Origin: Chamaelirium japonicum
Taxonomy: Eukaryota; Streptophyta; Magnoliopsida; Liliales; Melanthiaceae
Assembly: GCA_947650365.1 (NCBI GenBank)
Contig: OX393550.1
Coordinates: forward strand, 49,275,594-49,339,593
Length of the DNA: 64,000 nucleotides
Direction of reading: 5' to 3'
Each line of letters begins with the position of its first letter. The stretch's first letter is position 1. Below, in pieces: positions 1 to 17,629 of the stretch. Below the pieces are notes generated by a model, which saw only the letters and a list, made by a program, of their open reading frames with translations, searched no databases and was not told the DNA's origin. A program made the translations under genes and the position numbers.

Positions 1-1998
1 ATTTCGAGCTACGAAAACAGCTGAACCCCCGGATCCTTTCTTCGCATCCTGTACAAAGTCAGCCCTTCCAGCAAAGTCTTTAGGAACAATAAAGAGTTCA
101 TACGAACCACCGTCCACATCGGAACAGATCAAGACAGCATTCTCCGTGGCGCTGAAAGACAGTGCCCTAGGTCCCTGGTTCAAGCTTACGGAGCCGGGTC
201 TTCTTATCGAAACAACTTGAATATCCTTTTGAGACGAGAACTCATAAAATCGCAAGAAGCGATCCTTGACATAGTACAGAGAATCCCCGCTCACAGAAAA
301 AGCAGGCCGTTCCCTCTCCAATTTAAAGACGATCATACCGCTGTCATGACCAGCTGCAAGAAGGTTCATCTCTGGATGTGCAGCGAGAATCCAGAAGCGG
401 TCATGCTCACGACGAAATGTCTGAACTCCGGTGCGCTTTGTAGCGTCCCAGATGCGAATGCTTTTGTCCTCCGAGTTGGACACAATAAGGTCCTGCTTCG
501 CATGGAACATTACGCAAGACACATTATTCATGTGCCCTCTCAGCGTGTCCACTTCCCAAGCCTTTGTATCTGTAAATACAATTTCCATCATACTAAAAAC
601 ATCAAAATTATTTAGAAATTTCCCCATTTTATCAACAGAATCATTAAAGAAATGACATAATTACACTTGATTTCCCATTCAAGAAACTTACAAGGTTTTA
701 ATAGTATACGCGAAATTCATCATACAATAACGATTCACTGTAACATGATAATATTTCATTTTTTTCATATATTTTAAAGTAATTGTTTCCTTAATTTGAT
801 GAACAATTAAAGATAGGTCTATGTTGGTTGTCAGTGTGGCCAAGTGATTCTTTTTAGTAGAGCACAGAACAGATGCATCATATATTATAAAACAAGTAGG
901 AGGGTTACGTCGGGTTATTACCATTCATTCGCCAAAGTTTCACTTGTCGATCATCTGCTCCAGAAACAATAAGAGGCAGTGTCGGATGGAACGATGCCCA
1001 GTTGACTCCACGATCATGACCTTCCAACACATATTTAACGACCGCATCGACTCCCCCGAAGAGATCCGTGTTCATCTGGCTCAGACGCAAGACGTCGTCG
1101 GCTGGGGACACCGTCTTCTTCCTCAATGTGCTGATGTCCCATACACGGATCGTCTGGTCAAGGGAAGCCGACACGACCAGGTCCTCCTTGGGATGGAAGG
1201 AGGCGCACATGACATAGTGGTTGTGCCCGGTCAGCACGGAGATGCAGGTGCGCGACTGCCAGTTCCAGACCCTGATGGTCTGATCGTCGCTCGCGCTCAC
1301 GATCCAAGGGTACTCCTCGTGGAATTGGACCGTTCGAATGTAATCGAGGTGGCCCAGAAAGGTGAATAAGCACCTGTGAGTCTTGTAATTCCATACCTTG
1401 ATCTTATAGTCATCTCCTGCAACATTCAGCACTAGGATTACAACTATCGACAACATATACAGTCAAATTAGGGTTTCCTTTCGGCAGAGATAGAACAATC
1501 TCAAAATAAAAAGAGGATCATTTATGTCTAAAGGTGAGATACTGAATCAAACACATCAATGATTAGCAAAAGATCGGAGAAATACACAGAGATCGGATTC
1601 CGATAGTTGATGTGCATCCAATATCACCAGTTAATCCATTTACATAATGCGATTTAAAGACAAATGACTAGATCTACACAGGAACCAATAGATCACCGAA
1701 AAGTAAGAAATTTCAATGCGCCGATTTCGAAAATGCAATGAACAATCAAATGGGGAACAGATGGGAAAAGCGAGATGATGGGGTTATCACCTCCGGAGAC
1801 GAAGAGGGGCTGGGATTTGTGGAAGTGAACGCCGCGGACGGGGCCATCGTGCTCATCGAAGCGGTCGATGAGGGTGCCCATCCGGTAGTCCCATAGCTGG
1901 ATCACGCCACTGTGGAGGCTGGCGAGGATCCACGGCCGCTTGGTGTGAAAGCTCAGCCCCTTCACCCGGTTACTCTTCGTCTCGAACTTGGTCAACAT
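1..1998 (-). CDS. COPA: Coatomer subunit alpha (alpha-COP), N-terminal part
   Basis: Encodes the start of alpha-COP, the WD40 subunit of the COPI coat that drives Golgi-to-ER and intra-Golgi vesicle traffic. Three exons are visible: 1998-1791, 1416-922 and 569-1, with GT-AG introns 1790-1417 and 921-570. Together they give 424 codons without a stop; the full family protein is about 1,200 residues, so the gene continues beyond the left edge. The protein begins [18 protein letters not shown] and contains successive WD repeats (for example IRVWNWQSR and VKLWRMN), matching the alpha-COP beta-propeller almost without gaps. The start is the first ATG upstream of the first WD blade and fits the family N-terminus. 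No frameshift is seen in the exons, so this looks like a functional gene. It lies right next to the repeat-rich region but contains no insertion here. Confidence 0.95.
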
Positions 1999-2550
1999 CT
2001 CCGCAATCCTCCTTTAATCTCTCTACAAACCGACGGGATCTCTGCAAACCCTAATCAGCAGAGTCCTGCGAGTTCGGAACTGATACAAGATCTGCGGGGT
2101 AAGGAGGGATCAAATTGCAGGTTTAGAGTTCGATTCAGGTCCGGATCTGTAAGGATAGATTGTGGGTGGGTTAGGAGGATGGATTCTGACCTCGGGATCT
2201 CAGATCTGGGCCCGCAGAGCGGGAGCGAGGTGTCTGGCCTTGGAGGAAGCGATTACCAACGATAGACCGGGAGGAAACGATTACCGCCGTCTTCGAGATC
2301 GCCGATCACCGATCGCCGACGCCGATAGGGATGGAGGTTATGCACCAAAACTCTCTCTCTCTCTTCTCTCTCTAAGATTTGGCTACTTTTCTTTGGTTTT
2401 TTTTTGCATACTTGCACCCCTAATTTAATGAAATAGCAAAAATACCCTCTGGTCCTTAAGGAGACAGCATCCACTGGGACCGTTGCAAAAACCGAAATGA
2501 TGAAACTCCCACCAACCGGTGAATAGCACTCAACCCTCCGATCCAAAGAT
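1999..2550 (-). promoter_or_regulatory. 5' leader and promoter region of alpha-COP
   Basis: This is the region directly upstream of the alpha-COP start codon. It contains a short TC-rich tract at about 2349-2386 (GA-rich in the gene's sense), of the kind common in plant 5' leaders. No certain TATA box was identified. Open frames here have no recognisable protein similarity. Confidence 0.35.
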
Positions 2551-2553
2551 GAG

Positions 2554-2807
2554 TGTTTTCAAAACCGGACCGGACCGGGTGGTTCGACCGGTTTGGACCA
2601 AAAACGGAACATGTTTCGGTTCGATCATTGGATAAACCGGTTTATTTGTTAACCCATGAATCAAACCTTGTCATTGAAGAATTTAGTAAATATCTATTTA
2701 AAAAAATATATTTTTATGCGGTTCAAACGGTTGAACCACTGGTTTGAACTGATTTGGACCGAACCTGATGCCCTTTCGGTTCGCCTTCCGGTTCGGTTTT
2801 GAAAATT
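2554..2807. repeat. Short inverted-repeat element rich in CCGGTT/AACCGG
   Basis: The ends are inverted copies: TTTTCAAAACCGGACCGG on the left and the complement of the motif ending GGTTTTGAAAAT on the right. The body is a degenerate series of CCGGTT-like units. It resembles a non-autonomous DNA element or decayed short-period repeat. No clear target duplication was found. Confidence 0.45.
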
Positions 2808-2910
2808 GTTCCTTCCCCATATGCCTACATGGAAGTGATCATCAATGATCCAACTTGCATCAGATGGTTGTGGTATTGTTTACCACATCAGCATATGTAA
2901 AGGGCAAGGC

Positions 2911-3569
2911 ATTCAATTGGGTCCGTCTAATGCACCCATGGAATTTAGTGATGGCACTTGAATCTGCCTCGGCCCCAACCCATTTTGGTCATCGTCCATG
3001 TCCGACCGGCTAGCCCACCTCGGCCGTCACCGCCGAGCCCTGCCCGGACACTCTCCTCCTTTATTCCTCCTCCATCTTTTCCACACTGTACCCTTAGACG
3101 TCGGCCTCCTTCCTCCTCCCCCTTCCTCTTCATCCTCCTCCTCCTCCTCCTTCCTCCATCTTCCCCACACCTGAACCCTAGCCTATGTTCTATCCTCCTC
3201 CCTCCTTCTCCTTCTTCCTTCGTCGGCCAGCTACTAGAGTTCAAGTGCGGGAAAACGAAGGAAGAAGAAGAAGGGAGGAGGAGGATGAAGGATGAAGGGG
3301 GAGGAGGGCCAGTTGGTTAGGGGTTCGGCGGGAATATGGAGGAAGAAGAGGGAGGAGGGAGGAGGGAGGAGGAGGAGGAAGAAGAAAGAATGAAGGAGGA
3401 GGGAGGAGGAAGAGGAGGGCGATGTGGCGGTGGCCGAGGTAGAGGGCGATGGGACCGACATCAATGATGACCGACTGGAGGTTGGGGTTGAGGGTGAACA
3501 TGGAATTAAAAAATAATAATAAAAGATTCGGTGCCATCCATGGGTGCAAATAGACCCATTCGACTGAAT
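2911..3569. mobile_element. Foldback element with pyrimidine-rich and purine-rich halves
   Basis: The two ends are imperfect inverted repeats. The left has ATTCAATTGGGTCC followed by TGCACCCATGG and TGATGGCAC; the right carries the complement of the same blocks in order. The left half is almost pure CT (3050-3215), the right half almost pure GA (3250-3440), so the whole element can fold back. Open frames inside are low-complexity artefacts. Confidence 0.5.
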
Positions 3570-3775
3570 AATTTCTCCTTCTGCCCTCTAATTTTTTTGC
3601 TTATTTAAAAAAGCACAATTATGAAAATAGGTGCTTAGCCTACAATGAAAGAGTATAATGTGTCACTTACCACAAGATGTTGGGGTTGTTCCATCTAACA
3701 CTACCGGTCGAGACTAAGTGCCATTCACGTATCACGATTGCTTGCCATCGAATGGCCAGAACTACTGTGTCAACT

Positions 3776-4049
3776 TTTTTTTTCTTTTTGAAGGCACCAC
3801 CATAGTGGTCAATATATCACTTGTTAGTGCACCAGCACAAAATAGGCCAAGCAAGGATCAAAACCCACAACAAATAGCAAAAGAAATGTCTCAATTTTCA
3901 ATACCTCCATAGGTATAAAAGCTAATCATTAAGGCAAAAGGGAGGCCCACCATTACAAAGTAGGATGAAAATATGATGTAGCATTTATTTGAACCCTTGA
4001 CCGAGGTCATAAGTAGTATGTCTTACCAACTGAGCTATCAATTGGAGAC
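3776..4049 (-). mobile_element. tRNA-derived SINE
   Basis: Read on the minus strand, the element starts near GTCTCCAATT and has a pol III A box TAGCTCAGTTGG (4026-4037) and a B box GGTCAAGGGTTCAAAT (about 3988-4003), spaced as in a tRNA. The tRNA-unrelated body runs to an A-rich tail (T-rich on the plus strand, 3776-3798). It is not an intact tRNA because no acceptor stem closes. Target duplications were not resolved. Confidence 0.6.
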
Positions 4050-4226
4050 AGATTGTTGTTTCAACTAGTGTAAAAGGTTTTGGTGTTCTGAGTAGATACG
4101 TTAAGAATTAAACATGAATCAGACAAACCTGATGCTATAGTATGGTGTATTTAGCATGAGTTGAAGAATATTAAGGGCTTGACCGGTCTAAATTTTGCAA
4201 GAAAGTTTCTTTGAAGTATTTGAAAA

Positions 4227-4408
4227 GAGCAATGCTATTTAGCCAAAGGTTTTCCTCGATTCTGCTTAGCCCGATTGACGTGGCAGCGTGCAACTGGTGG
4301 TGTAAAAGACTTTAATATCGCTAGTGTGTTTTAGCCACCAATTGCAAGCTGCCATGTCAATCGGGCTGCTGAAATCGGGAAAACCTTCGGGCTGAATAGC
4401 ATTTCTCA
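4227..4408. mobile_element. MITE with 75 bp terminal inverted repeats
   Basis: Left end GAGCAATGCTATTTAGCC and right end GGCTGAATAGCATTTCTC are inverted copies. The similarity extends inward for about 75 bp through CCCGATTGACRTGGCAGC, leaving only a short loop. The element is non-coding. Its AATGCTAT end resembles that of the MITEs at 8347, 30888 and 44271. Confidence 0.65.
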
Positions 4409-4592
4409 TTTTAAAAATGAGGCTACAATAGGGCAGAGTTTCGTAACTTGCGATAAGGAAGCCTTCGTAATGGAAGATTCAAAGTTGATAGGGGATTGGC
4501 ATCATCTACAACGTGAAACTTGTCGGTGGTTTCATGTTCTAAAGAGTTCCTAAACTAATTATCCCTTACACTTGCGCAAGATCACAAAAGAT

Positions 4593-9556
<4,964 letters not shown>

Positions 9557-11605
9557 AAAGGGATCCCCCTCCCGTCTCCGATGTCACGATCTCGCATAGC
9601 TGGTGCTGCGATCTCCCCTCCTAACCACCAATGGATCTCCCCTCCCGACCACCCGTCGATCTCCTTCTTCGTCAACAACCTCGAGGCGCCATGATCTCCA
9701 GACCACCGGCTCCCGGATCTCTCGGCACCTGCGCTGCGATCTCCTGACCACTGGCGATCTCCTGACCACTGGTATGCTGGTTTCCATTTTGTTGCATATT
9801 GTGAAATCCAGTTCGTTTATCGACTTTGCTAAGGTTCTGATCAATCATAGTAATGTTTCTTTACTTCTCTATATTTGTTTTTTTCTGTTCTCTAGGTTGT
9901 AACCACAAGATGCGTGTGATTGAATTGCTGGCTATATACATGATTGAATTCCGTGGCATTGGATAGGCTAAGGAATCCAGGAACTCAGATGACAAATCCG
10001 GTGGGCCTCGTTGTCTGCTGCGACTCCAACTGATGTACACAAACCAATTATTGGTTGATACTTGTTGTCGGGCATCATGTAAAAATCCGGAAAAAATCAT
10101 ATCCATCTTTGTATTGGATTTCCTTTCAATGTTGTTTACCAGACTTTCAGTGGTTTGTGTATTAATCGAAAGCAGTTATTATCAGGTTGAAATTAACTTA
10201 TATATGATCAGACATTGTCTCCAGACTTTCATTTGTCTTTAACCATTATGATTCTGATACAGTTGATGGCTGTTAACCATTCAATTCTGTTAAGTTTCTC
10301 TTGATGATCATGTCGTGTTCTGAATAAAACCAAGTTTTCCCAACCTTTGTGTTTGTTAAGTTTCTCTTGATGATCATGTCGTGTTCTGAATATAGGCTGA
10401 CAGCCCATTTTCAGTTTATATGCCATTGGAATCAACTGGAAAAAAAAAAAAGGAAGGAAAAGTTTTGCAATTTTCGGGTATAGGTGATGCTTTCAATCAA
10501 CAACAAGAACACTCCATTTCTATTTTGTATGAACCAACAGGTACAGGGGCTTTGAAGCCTTCAACTGGTGGCTGCTCTACATCAAACCATGTGGAAGGAT
10601 TAAAAATAAATCTATCAGAAGCTGGTTGTTTATGATTCTATGGTATTCGATGAGCGCATGCAGGTATATTGTTTATAATCGGTGGAATCGATAGCCGAAG
10701 AAATGTTCATTAAGACCGAGACAAAGCCTTGATGTTATGGGCTTTTTGTTTAGTGAAAGTATAATATTGTTCTTTAGGTTGTTATTAACTGTCATACGGT
10801 CCCGGTCACCTGCAAACAGCACTAAGACCTCCAATCAGAACACCCTCAATCACAACTCTCAGCCCCGATCCATCGGCCGGAGCTCACCGAGGACGGCCGA
10901 GCACTCACCCCATAGAAGGAACCCCTTGGCCGAAATCGACCAGAACACCCTCAGATCAGAACAGCAGCACAAGGGCAACAAGAAGATGCAGACGAACAGA
11001 GATGGGGAGGAGGAAGGGGTGAGGGAGCCCAGCCAATCACACACCAGGGTGAGGCACACACAACTCTCCATCTCTGTAGTTTTCCTTTGATCTTGTTTTG
11101 GGTTTTTTTACATCTACTGATAGCTGCTGATTCTTGGGTCACTGCAGGGAGCAATCGAAAACAACTCTCGAATTTCAAACTCAGATTCTCGAATTTCAAA
11201 TGGGGTTAAGGGAAACCAGGTCACCGGCAACTGCGCCGGCGAGCAGCCGATAAGCTGCTGCAGAGTCAAGGAGCCGCAACCGGAGTCGGAGACAGTGGAA
11301 GAAGCTGAAGAGGTGAAAGGGGTTAATCCAAAGCCTATTGGGGTTCCATTCACAAGAGCTGGGGTGGAAAGTCTCAACCCAAGATCCATAACAAGCACCA
11401 GATCTTCAAGGAGAGCTTCCAGAGATCTGGATCATAATCTTGGCTTGAACTCAACTCCACCACAACATTTGAATCAATAAGAATATCAGGTGTAGAGTTG
11501 TTTGAAGGCCGGAAGAAGCACCATTGAGCTCTTTAAGAAGCACATCAATTCAGAAATCGAGATTTTACAAAATTTGATTATTCAGAAGCATCACAAAGGC
11601 TTATA
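9557..11605. other. Distal half unique to the left Mutator-like copy
   Basis: This 2 kb is absent from the right copy, where an inverted repeat of the other end replaces it. It contains a 67 bp direct duplication (10288-10393 area, unit beginning GTTAAGTTTCTCTTGATGAT) and a stray internal copy of the terminal motif, ATAGGCTGACAGCCCATTTT, at about 10392. A plus-strand frame to 11480 ends PFTRAGVESLNPRS...PPQHLNQ and is flanked by a possible acceptor (CACTGCAG, 11147). It could be a captured host fragment but I do not recognise it. A possible intron or spacer fills the remainder. Confidence 0.4.
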
Positions 11606-11848
11606 GTGCCTTCTTCTTTCCCTTGCTGGTATTCGAAACCTTCTTCAGTTTTTTCTGCCTCTTGTACTCTCCATACAGGCTTATGGATGACACCGTGTGA
11701 TTCAGCTCCGCCCTCAGTCTCTCGTTATCGGCGATGCCTCTAAGCACCGTGAAATGCTCTTCCAACTTGCTCTTCACCTCGTCGTCATTCTCCAACATAT
11801 TCCGACACTTGCTGTTCTTTTGGAGCAGATGCTTTAGCGTGACCAAGG
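11601..11848 (-). CDS. Possible last exon of a second element-borne gene
   Basis: Preceded by a good acceptor (TATTGCAG, minus strand), this 248 bp exon reads through LVTLKHLLQKNSKCRNMLEN and ends in a lysine-rich tail with the stop after KGKKKAL. The composition (charged, helical, no low complexity) is protein-like and the frame is kept in the right copy. The family is not recognised; it could be a captured host exon or a second Mutator gene. Upstream exons are not certain. Confidence 0.45.
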
Positions 11849-11869
11849 CTGCAATATGTTAAAACAAAA

Positions 11870-12226
11870 TTAACGATGTAACCATGATTCTAGTAATTTT
11901 TTTGCAAGAGACAGGGCATCATTTATACTCATAGAATGCCCATCCACTGTACTTGGAGAAACATGATAGGGTGTCGGTGGTTGCAAATAAAAATGATATG
12001 TAGAATGAAATGATGTGTCAAGCGGGGGGGATTTGGGATTTGAGTTTTTGCTACGATTTGACTCTTCTAAAGTAACAATTTTACACAAATGTCTAATAAT
12101 GAAATCATGATTTACTACAACTAAGCATGCCTCATTAAGTACTGACTCTTGACTCCTGGGAAAAAAAAACATGAAGTACAAACCAAATGCAGCCAAAGAT
12201 AACAAATACAGGATCACCACAATCAA
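11870..12226 (-). CDS. Hypothetical open frame of the element (118 aa)
   Basis: The frame is likely to begin at the acceptor-like TTTCCCAG near residue 24; from there it reads SQESVLNEACLVVVNHDFII and ends SLAKKLLESWLHR and stop. The N-terminal hydrophobic segment probably comes from intron sequence. It lies between the transposase gene and the exon at 11601-11848 on the same strand. The identical frame exists at 28071-28427. Function unknown. Confidence 0.3.
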   Translation of the reverse strand: MIVVILYLLSLAAFGLYFMFFFPRSQESVLNEACLVVVNHDFIIRHLCKIVTLEESNRSKNSNPKSPPLDTSFHSTYHFYLQPPTPYHVSPSTVDGHSMSINDALSLAKKLLESWLHR

Positions 12227-12709
12227 TTTAAGACTAACTGAGTATGTATAGAAGCCATGTAGTAAAGGTTACAAAATCTGCAAAAAAATCAGAAAAATGA
12301 CATTTTCCCACATTTGACTCACATACCAGCACTTGCTACCCTTGAAGTGTGGGTTCTATTGCTCACAAAAAAACAATTGAGGAAGTACAACTACTCCAAC
12401 CATTCACTACTTGCTCACATCGTTTATAATAGAAAGAGTGAGATTAGTAAAATTGATACCAATGGTAATGGTAAGAGAGAGTGAGATTAGTAAAATTGAT
12501 ACCAATGGTAATGATATTTAGCCACATTGCATGCAAGATTCCATGATAATTACAGTTCTTAAAGAGAGAGAAGGGCAAACAACGAAGCCGTAGGCAGTAA
12601 CTAATCATTTGAGGTAGGTTCCACATTCATCTTTGTCCACATTCTTTTTTTTTCCTCCCATACATTCACCTCATTTAAATAGGTCATGATTGTGAGAAGA
12701 CATATACTG

Positions 12710-15324
12710 TCAAATGCTTGAAAATACAGATTGATCATCACATGCAGCAGCAGCAACAGCAGTAGCCGCCTCCTGAAAAGTGTACCTCATGAATAACTAA
12801 AAGTGTTCAAAGAGTAGGAAGTTATACATTAAAATTCAGTAGGATCATACCTTGGCTTTGATACACCCGGTTTTGTAATGGCCCTTTTCCCCACAAAACC
12901 CACATGTTCGTGGCTTCTTACGACTTTCCTCTTGTGACTCCTCCAATCCACTTCTTATTCTGGTAGCGATTCTCGGTCGCCCTTTAGTTTTGACGGGTCC
13001 CGTCGGATCACGAATCGTAATATCAGGAAATATATCTTTGTTTTGGGAGATAGGTATTACCGAAGAACCATCTTGGCTAGCAAGTACTTGGGATAATGGA
13101 TCAAACTCAACTGTCTGAGTTGTTTTTTTCCGGTTATCAACTTCTGCCAACGTCTTTGACAAGATCGTGTCAAATTCCTCAGCGAATGTAGATGACTTGT
13201 ATGCTTCTTCTAAAGCCTTATTGCATTTATATCGAATGCTCCAATAAAGATCGCGATCCACTTCGGTAGGTGCACTGTCACCTAGGCCAACAGAAAGACA
13301 TCGATGTCGTGCATCTATAGTCCATCGCTTCAGAATATATCTATCCGGAATCTCTGAAACATGTTTCTTCCATAAAATATTTAGTGCGTGCCTACATAGT
13401 AATCCAACGAACTCAAATTGTTTGCATTCACAAGAAACCACTACCCCATCAGAATTATCGTACGTGACAGTTTTCCATTTGCTTTGGTCCGATTGCGGGC
13501 GTCCAACAATGAACTTAGTTAAGGTCCCCTCCTTATGCACCTTGTCAGCCCAATAACCGAATGCATCTTTCAACTCTTGCTTGAATATGACAAATAAGGC
13601 TTTGGTGTAGCATCTTGCAGCTTGCTCCTCAGCTTTCCATCCCAAAGTTAGAACGGGTTTTGAGTTCATGGTATTGAAATCTTCATCTTCCTCAGCAGAA
13701 CGACGACTTGCTAATGCCTTATCGTACTGGACGACAAATTCGTGCAATGCTGTGTTTGCATTAACAAATGTATCGAAGAATGAATTTATACTTTCAGCCC
13801 TTTGACTCGTTCTCGTGCCAGCAAGAAATGTATCCTTTAGATAACAAGGGATCCAACTTTCTCGTTTCCCCCATAACTTTGGCAGCCAACTTTTCTCTGC
13901 CAATTTATACCTTGTCATCAACTCTTTCCAACATTCCTCTGCTTCAAGTATAGTGTTACTACCCCACAATCTGTTAAAGTATATTTCAAACTCTATACCG
14001 TGTATAGTTTTTAAATGCACTATATGCTCACCAATATTCCTGTCAAGATGCCAATCACAATATCGATGTCGAGTATTTGGAAAAACTTTAGTGATTGCAT
14101 TTCCAATAGCTGCATCCTGATCGGTAATGATAGCTCCCGGTGCTTTACCATGCATACATGTAAGCCATTGATGAAACAACCAAACAAAGGTTTCCTCTGT
14201 CTCATCGGCTAGTAATGCGCAACCGAACAAACTTGACTGTCGATGGTGATTGATACCAGTGAAAGGAGCAAATGGTAAACAGAAGCTATTAGTACGATAT
14301 GTGACATCGAATATAATAACGTCACTAAACTTAGCATATGATTCTCGTGATCTCCCATCTGCCCAGAATACACTTCTTAAAGTTAAATCTTCGGCCACTT
14401 CAAAAGAAAAGTAAAAATCTGAATCATTGGCTTTTTTCTCTTGAAAGTGTTTAATAACTTTAGCACAATTTTGACCGATATTGTTCTTTCTTTCAATTCT
14501 CAAGTAATCATGAACTTGTTGTGGAGTTACAATGTCATTCTGGCTTGATTCCAATACATTGACAACCTTTGCAATTTTTGAATTTGTTATTCCTTCACTA
14601 TGAAGCTGCGTAATTAAATTCTTGACTCGTGGCTGTCGATGAACATTCTTGTGTGAACGATGCTTCGATGTCTTTGTTGGACTAGTCAGCTCATGATTGT
14701 CATGTTGCTCAACAAACATGGTAACTCTCCAAGTGTCAGAATTAGTAAGAATAATCTTCATCCTTGCATTACATCCTACCCGTAGTTGACGATTATGAAC
14801 TACTTCTTTGTCTGCCTCTCCTTTACTATTCTTCAGTGTAATCTGACCCTCTTTGTTACAAACAAATTTTCTAGATATGACTTTGTTTTTATCTGTCCTG
14901 GACTTATTGGTCGACGACCATCTTACACCAAATCCTGTCTTCAAAGCATACCGATTATAGAAGTCATATGCAGCTTTCTGACTAACAAACTCCATTCCTA
15001 TCTGTGGTGTAATAGAATCATCTCTTTCATCATCTTCCAAATTATATATATCATCATATTCGGGGTTGTCCTAAAAATAAAAAGATCAAGAATATAGTGA
15101 GACATTACATCATGTAGTACGAACTATGTTTTCAATACATTTCAACCAAGAATCAAGAATCGTTTATGTTTGAATAATTAAAATATATATCATGATATAA
15201 AGCCAATCATAATTACCTGGTTTATTATTTCAGGGCAGTGAGAAAAGCCTGTTTCGTAATTCACATCTCCATCAGAATGTCCAATTTCGTGAAGTAAAGG
15301 GTCATGTTGATTGTTAATAACCAT
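12710..15324 (-). CDS. FAR1/FHY3-type Mutator-like transposase (left copy)
   Basis: Predicted 796 aa transposase that would cut and integrate the element's ends. Exons: 15324-15217 (ATG, 36 codons), 15070-12851 and 12772-12710, with GT-AG introns; a CAG just upstream of the ATG suggests an intron in the 5' leader. Domains in order: acidic N-terminus; FAR1 DNA-binding zinc finger of the WRKY-GCM1 fold (about 60-165, ending HDNHEL); MULE DDE domain with Asp291 (IIFDVTY), Asp353 (IITDQDAA) and Glu462 (SQRAESIN); SWIM zinc finger Cys583/Cys585/Cys595/His597; CCHC zinc knuckle Cys759/762, His767, Cys772. All catalytic residues are present and no stop interrupts it. It differs from the right copy at four residues: Lys201, Ala361, Trp405 and Lys487 here. 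A domesticated FAR1-related host gene is the alternative, but the transposon ends on both sides argue against it. Confidence 0.88.
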
Positions 15325-15469
15325 TGTCCTCCCTGAAACCAATTGTATACTGTGTTTTGTAAAAATAACTTACAGACATCAACATTAAAAAAAAACATAC
15401 TAATCTCCTGATTTACATTTATTTCAGTTTGAATTTTAAAAAAATATCTTAAGTACAACTGATGCTGCA

Positions 15470-17629
15470 GCACATGTCATGATCTATGAAAACCTGGGTG
15501 ACTATATTTCCCATGAAGTTCCTACCTTAAGAAATTTTATGGGCAACTATGAGAACCAGAGTTCTATGATACCATCCTTGGCAGCTAGTTCATATGCCAT
15601 GCGGTTGCTTCAAAGGTGTGAGCATTATTTGTCACGTTTACAAATTATTTATCAGTTATGTCACCTTGTTATATGTTTGTTTAAAAATATTGCTTCTTTT
15701 TCTTGCTGATTATTCAAATGTACAATTATTGGGAAAAATTGTTCCATACTCGTTGAATGGTGTTTCATTTCAGCTCTTTGGATTATAATTGTCCCACAAA
15801 GTTGGTTGCCAAGCTTAATCTGCCTAACCAGGAACGTAGATATCCTACCCACCAACTAGCCTTGTAGGTCTCTTGGCATGCCCCTCTATTTCTAAGTTGC
15901 ATTGGTCCAGTTTTACTGCACCAATGTTTGATGGTTGACATCTGGTTGACACCTAGTTGGAAAACTCCTATCAATCTTCCCTATAGTCAACCCCAGCAGA
16001 TCCATCTTGACTGTATAAGACTGGGATGATGATTATTTGACTTGTGTCTCCTCATCCATCAGACAATTTAGAATACCTCGATTTGCTTGCGTTCCGGGTT
16101 GTCAAAAAATGTTTTAATATTGACACCATAAAAATGAGCAAGCAATTATGACAATAACATCATTTGTTCCTTTGAGTGCATATAAACATAGAAGCTGCCT
16201 ACATATATTATGTCAGGCCATGCGGCTGTCAGAGTGCTAGTTTGATAAATATTTATTTTTAAATTATTCTTTTGAATAATAAATCCCTTTACTGGATTAA
16301 AATTGGATTTTAGAGTATTTCTTGATTTCTAATATCAAAATAGATTCTAACAGCAGAAAAAAGAAAAAAAAATTCAACCAACCCATATGGGTGTTCACCT
16401 CCAGACACCGACGACGACTTGCAACACAAACGGCTTCTACCTGAATCCATCCTAACCAAAATGGGCTCTCCTCTATGAAATATTTCAGACCCAATTTTTT
16501 TTTTAGAAAAATTACATTGTAATCATCTCACCCAATTTAGTTTATCCTAACCAAATTACCTTTCTTTTCCTCATTATATCCAACACAAATTGGTTTTTAA
16601 AAAATAAGAAAAAAAATTCTCACGGTGCTTCCGTTCATATATATGATCAAGACCCATGAACAACGATGAGATGAGAAGCGAAGAGAGATTAATTCTCATG
16701 GGTTTCAGAGAAAATTTCAGAAAGAGAGATTACCAGTGAGGACGCCGAAGCCGTCGGGATGAGGACACGGGTGCCGCCGGAGCAGTCGGGGATGACGCGG
16801 GCGGAGCCGTCGGTGGTTGAGGACGCGGGCACCACCGGAGCCGTCGGGGATGAGGACGCGACAGCCTAAAATTGAATCCTGAACTTGAATCCTGATCGAG
16901 CATCAAGCGGCCGGAGACGGGAGAGGAGATCACAGCCCCGGCGATCTCCTGTAGCCGGTGAGGCTGTGTGCACGAATCTCCTGTAGCCGGCGAGGCCAGC
17001 CGGTAGCAAAATCCTAGGTTTCGTGGTCGCGTGGGGACGAAGGCAGCAAGGGTGAGGGCACAGCGAGACGGGAGGGGAGATTCGTGCGTAGGGTGGGGAC
17101 GGGTGAGGGCCAACCGGCAGCCAATCTCTGTGCGTAGGGTGGGGACGGGTATCAAGCGGCCGGAGACGGGAGGGAGATCACAGCCCCAGCGATCTCCTCC
17201 GGCGATCTCCTGTAGCAGGCGAGGCTGGGTGCATCGGAGACGGACGCGGGCGGAGAGATCGGGCGGCGATTGGGATGACCGGACCGGGGCTCGGGGGTAG
17301 AGGGCGGAGAGATCAGGCGGAGCCGATCTCTGTCGGCGATGAGGACGCGGGCGGAGAGATCGGTTGGAGATCGGGATGAGGACCGGACCGGGGCTCGGGG
17401 GTTGAGGGCGGAGAGATCAGGCGAAGCCGATCTCTCTCTCTGTGGTCTTCTCTCTCACCGAAACAGAGAGACAGAGAGGTCGTGGACTCGTTGGTTGGCC
17501 GGATGGTGGATTTCTCTCTCTCTCATCAGAGGGGCAGCCTAAACAATCTGAGCCATTCACTCGTTAAGAATCGGATGGCTGACAGCGGCAGCCTATATTG
17601 AAAATAAGCTGTCAGCCCATATCCCGTTT

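Noticed and set aside
217..615. Plus-strand frame of 132 codons in the alpha-COP region
   Set aside because: It is the antisense shadow of alpha-COP exon 3.
3988..4040. Possible tRNA gene on the minus strand
   Set aside because: The A and B boxes are present, but no acceptor stem or anticodon arm closes and the sequence runs into an A-tailed SINE body.
12710..15324. Domesticated FAR1-RELATED SEQUENCE host gene
   Set aside because: The gene lies between matching Mutator-like termini and is duplicated together with them, so a transposon transposase is the simpler reading.
16730..17155. 141-codon frame repeated at 23142-23567 and 29948-30373
   Set aside because: It lies in the GC-rich terminal repeat of the Mutator-like element; the threefold repetition reflects the element's duplication, not a conserved protein.
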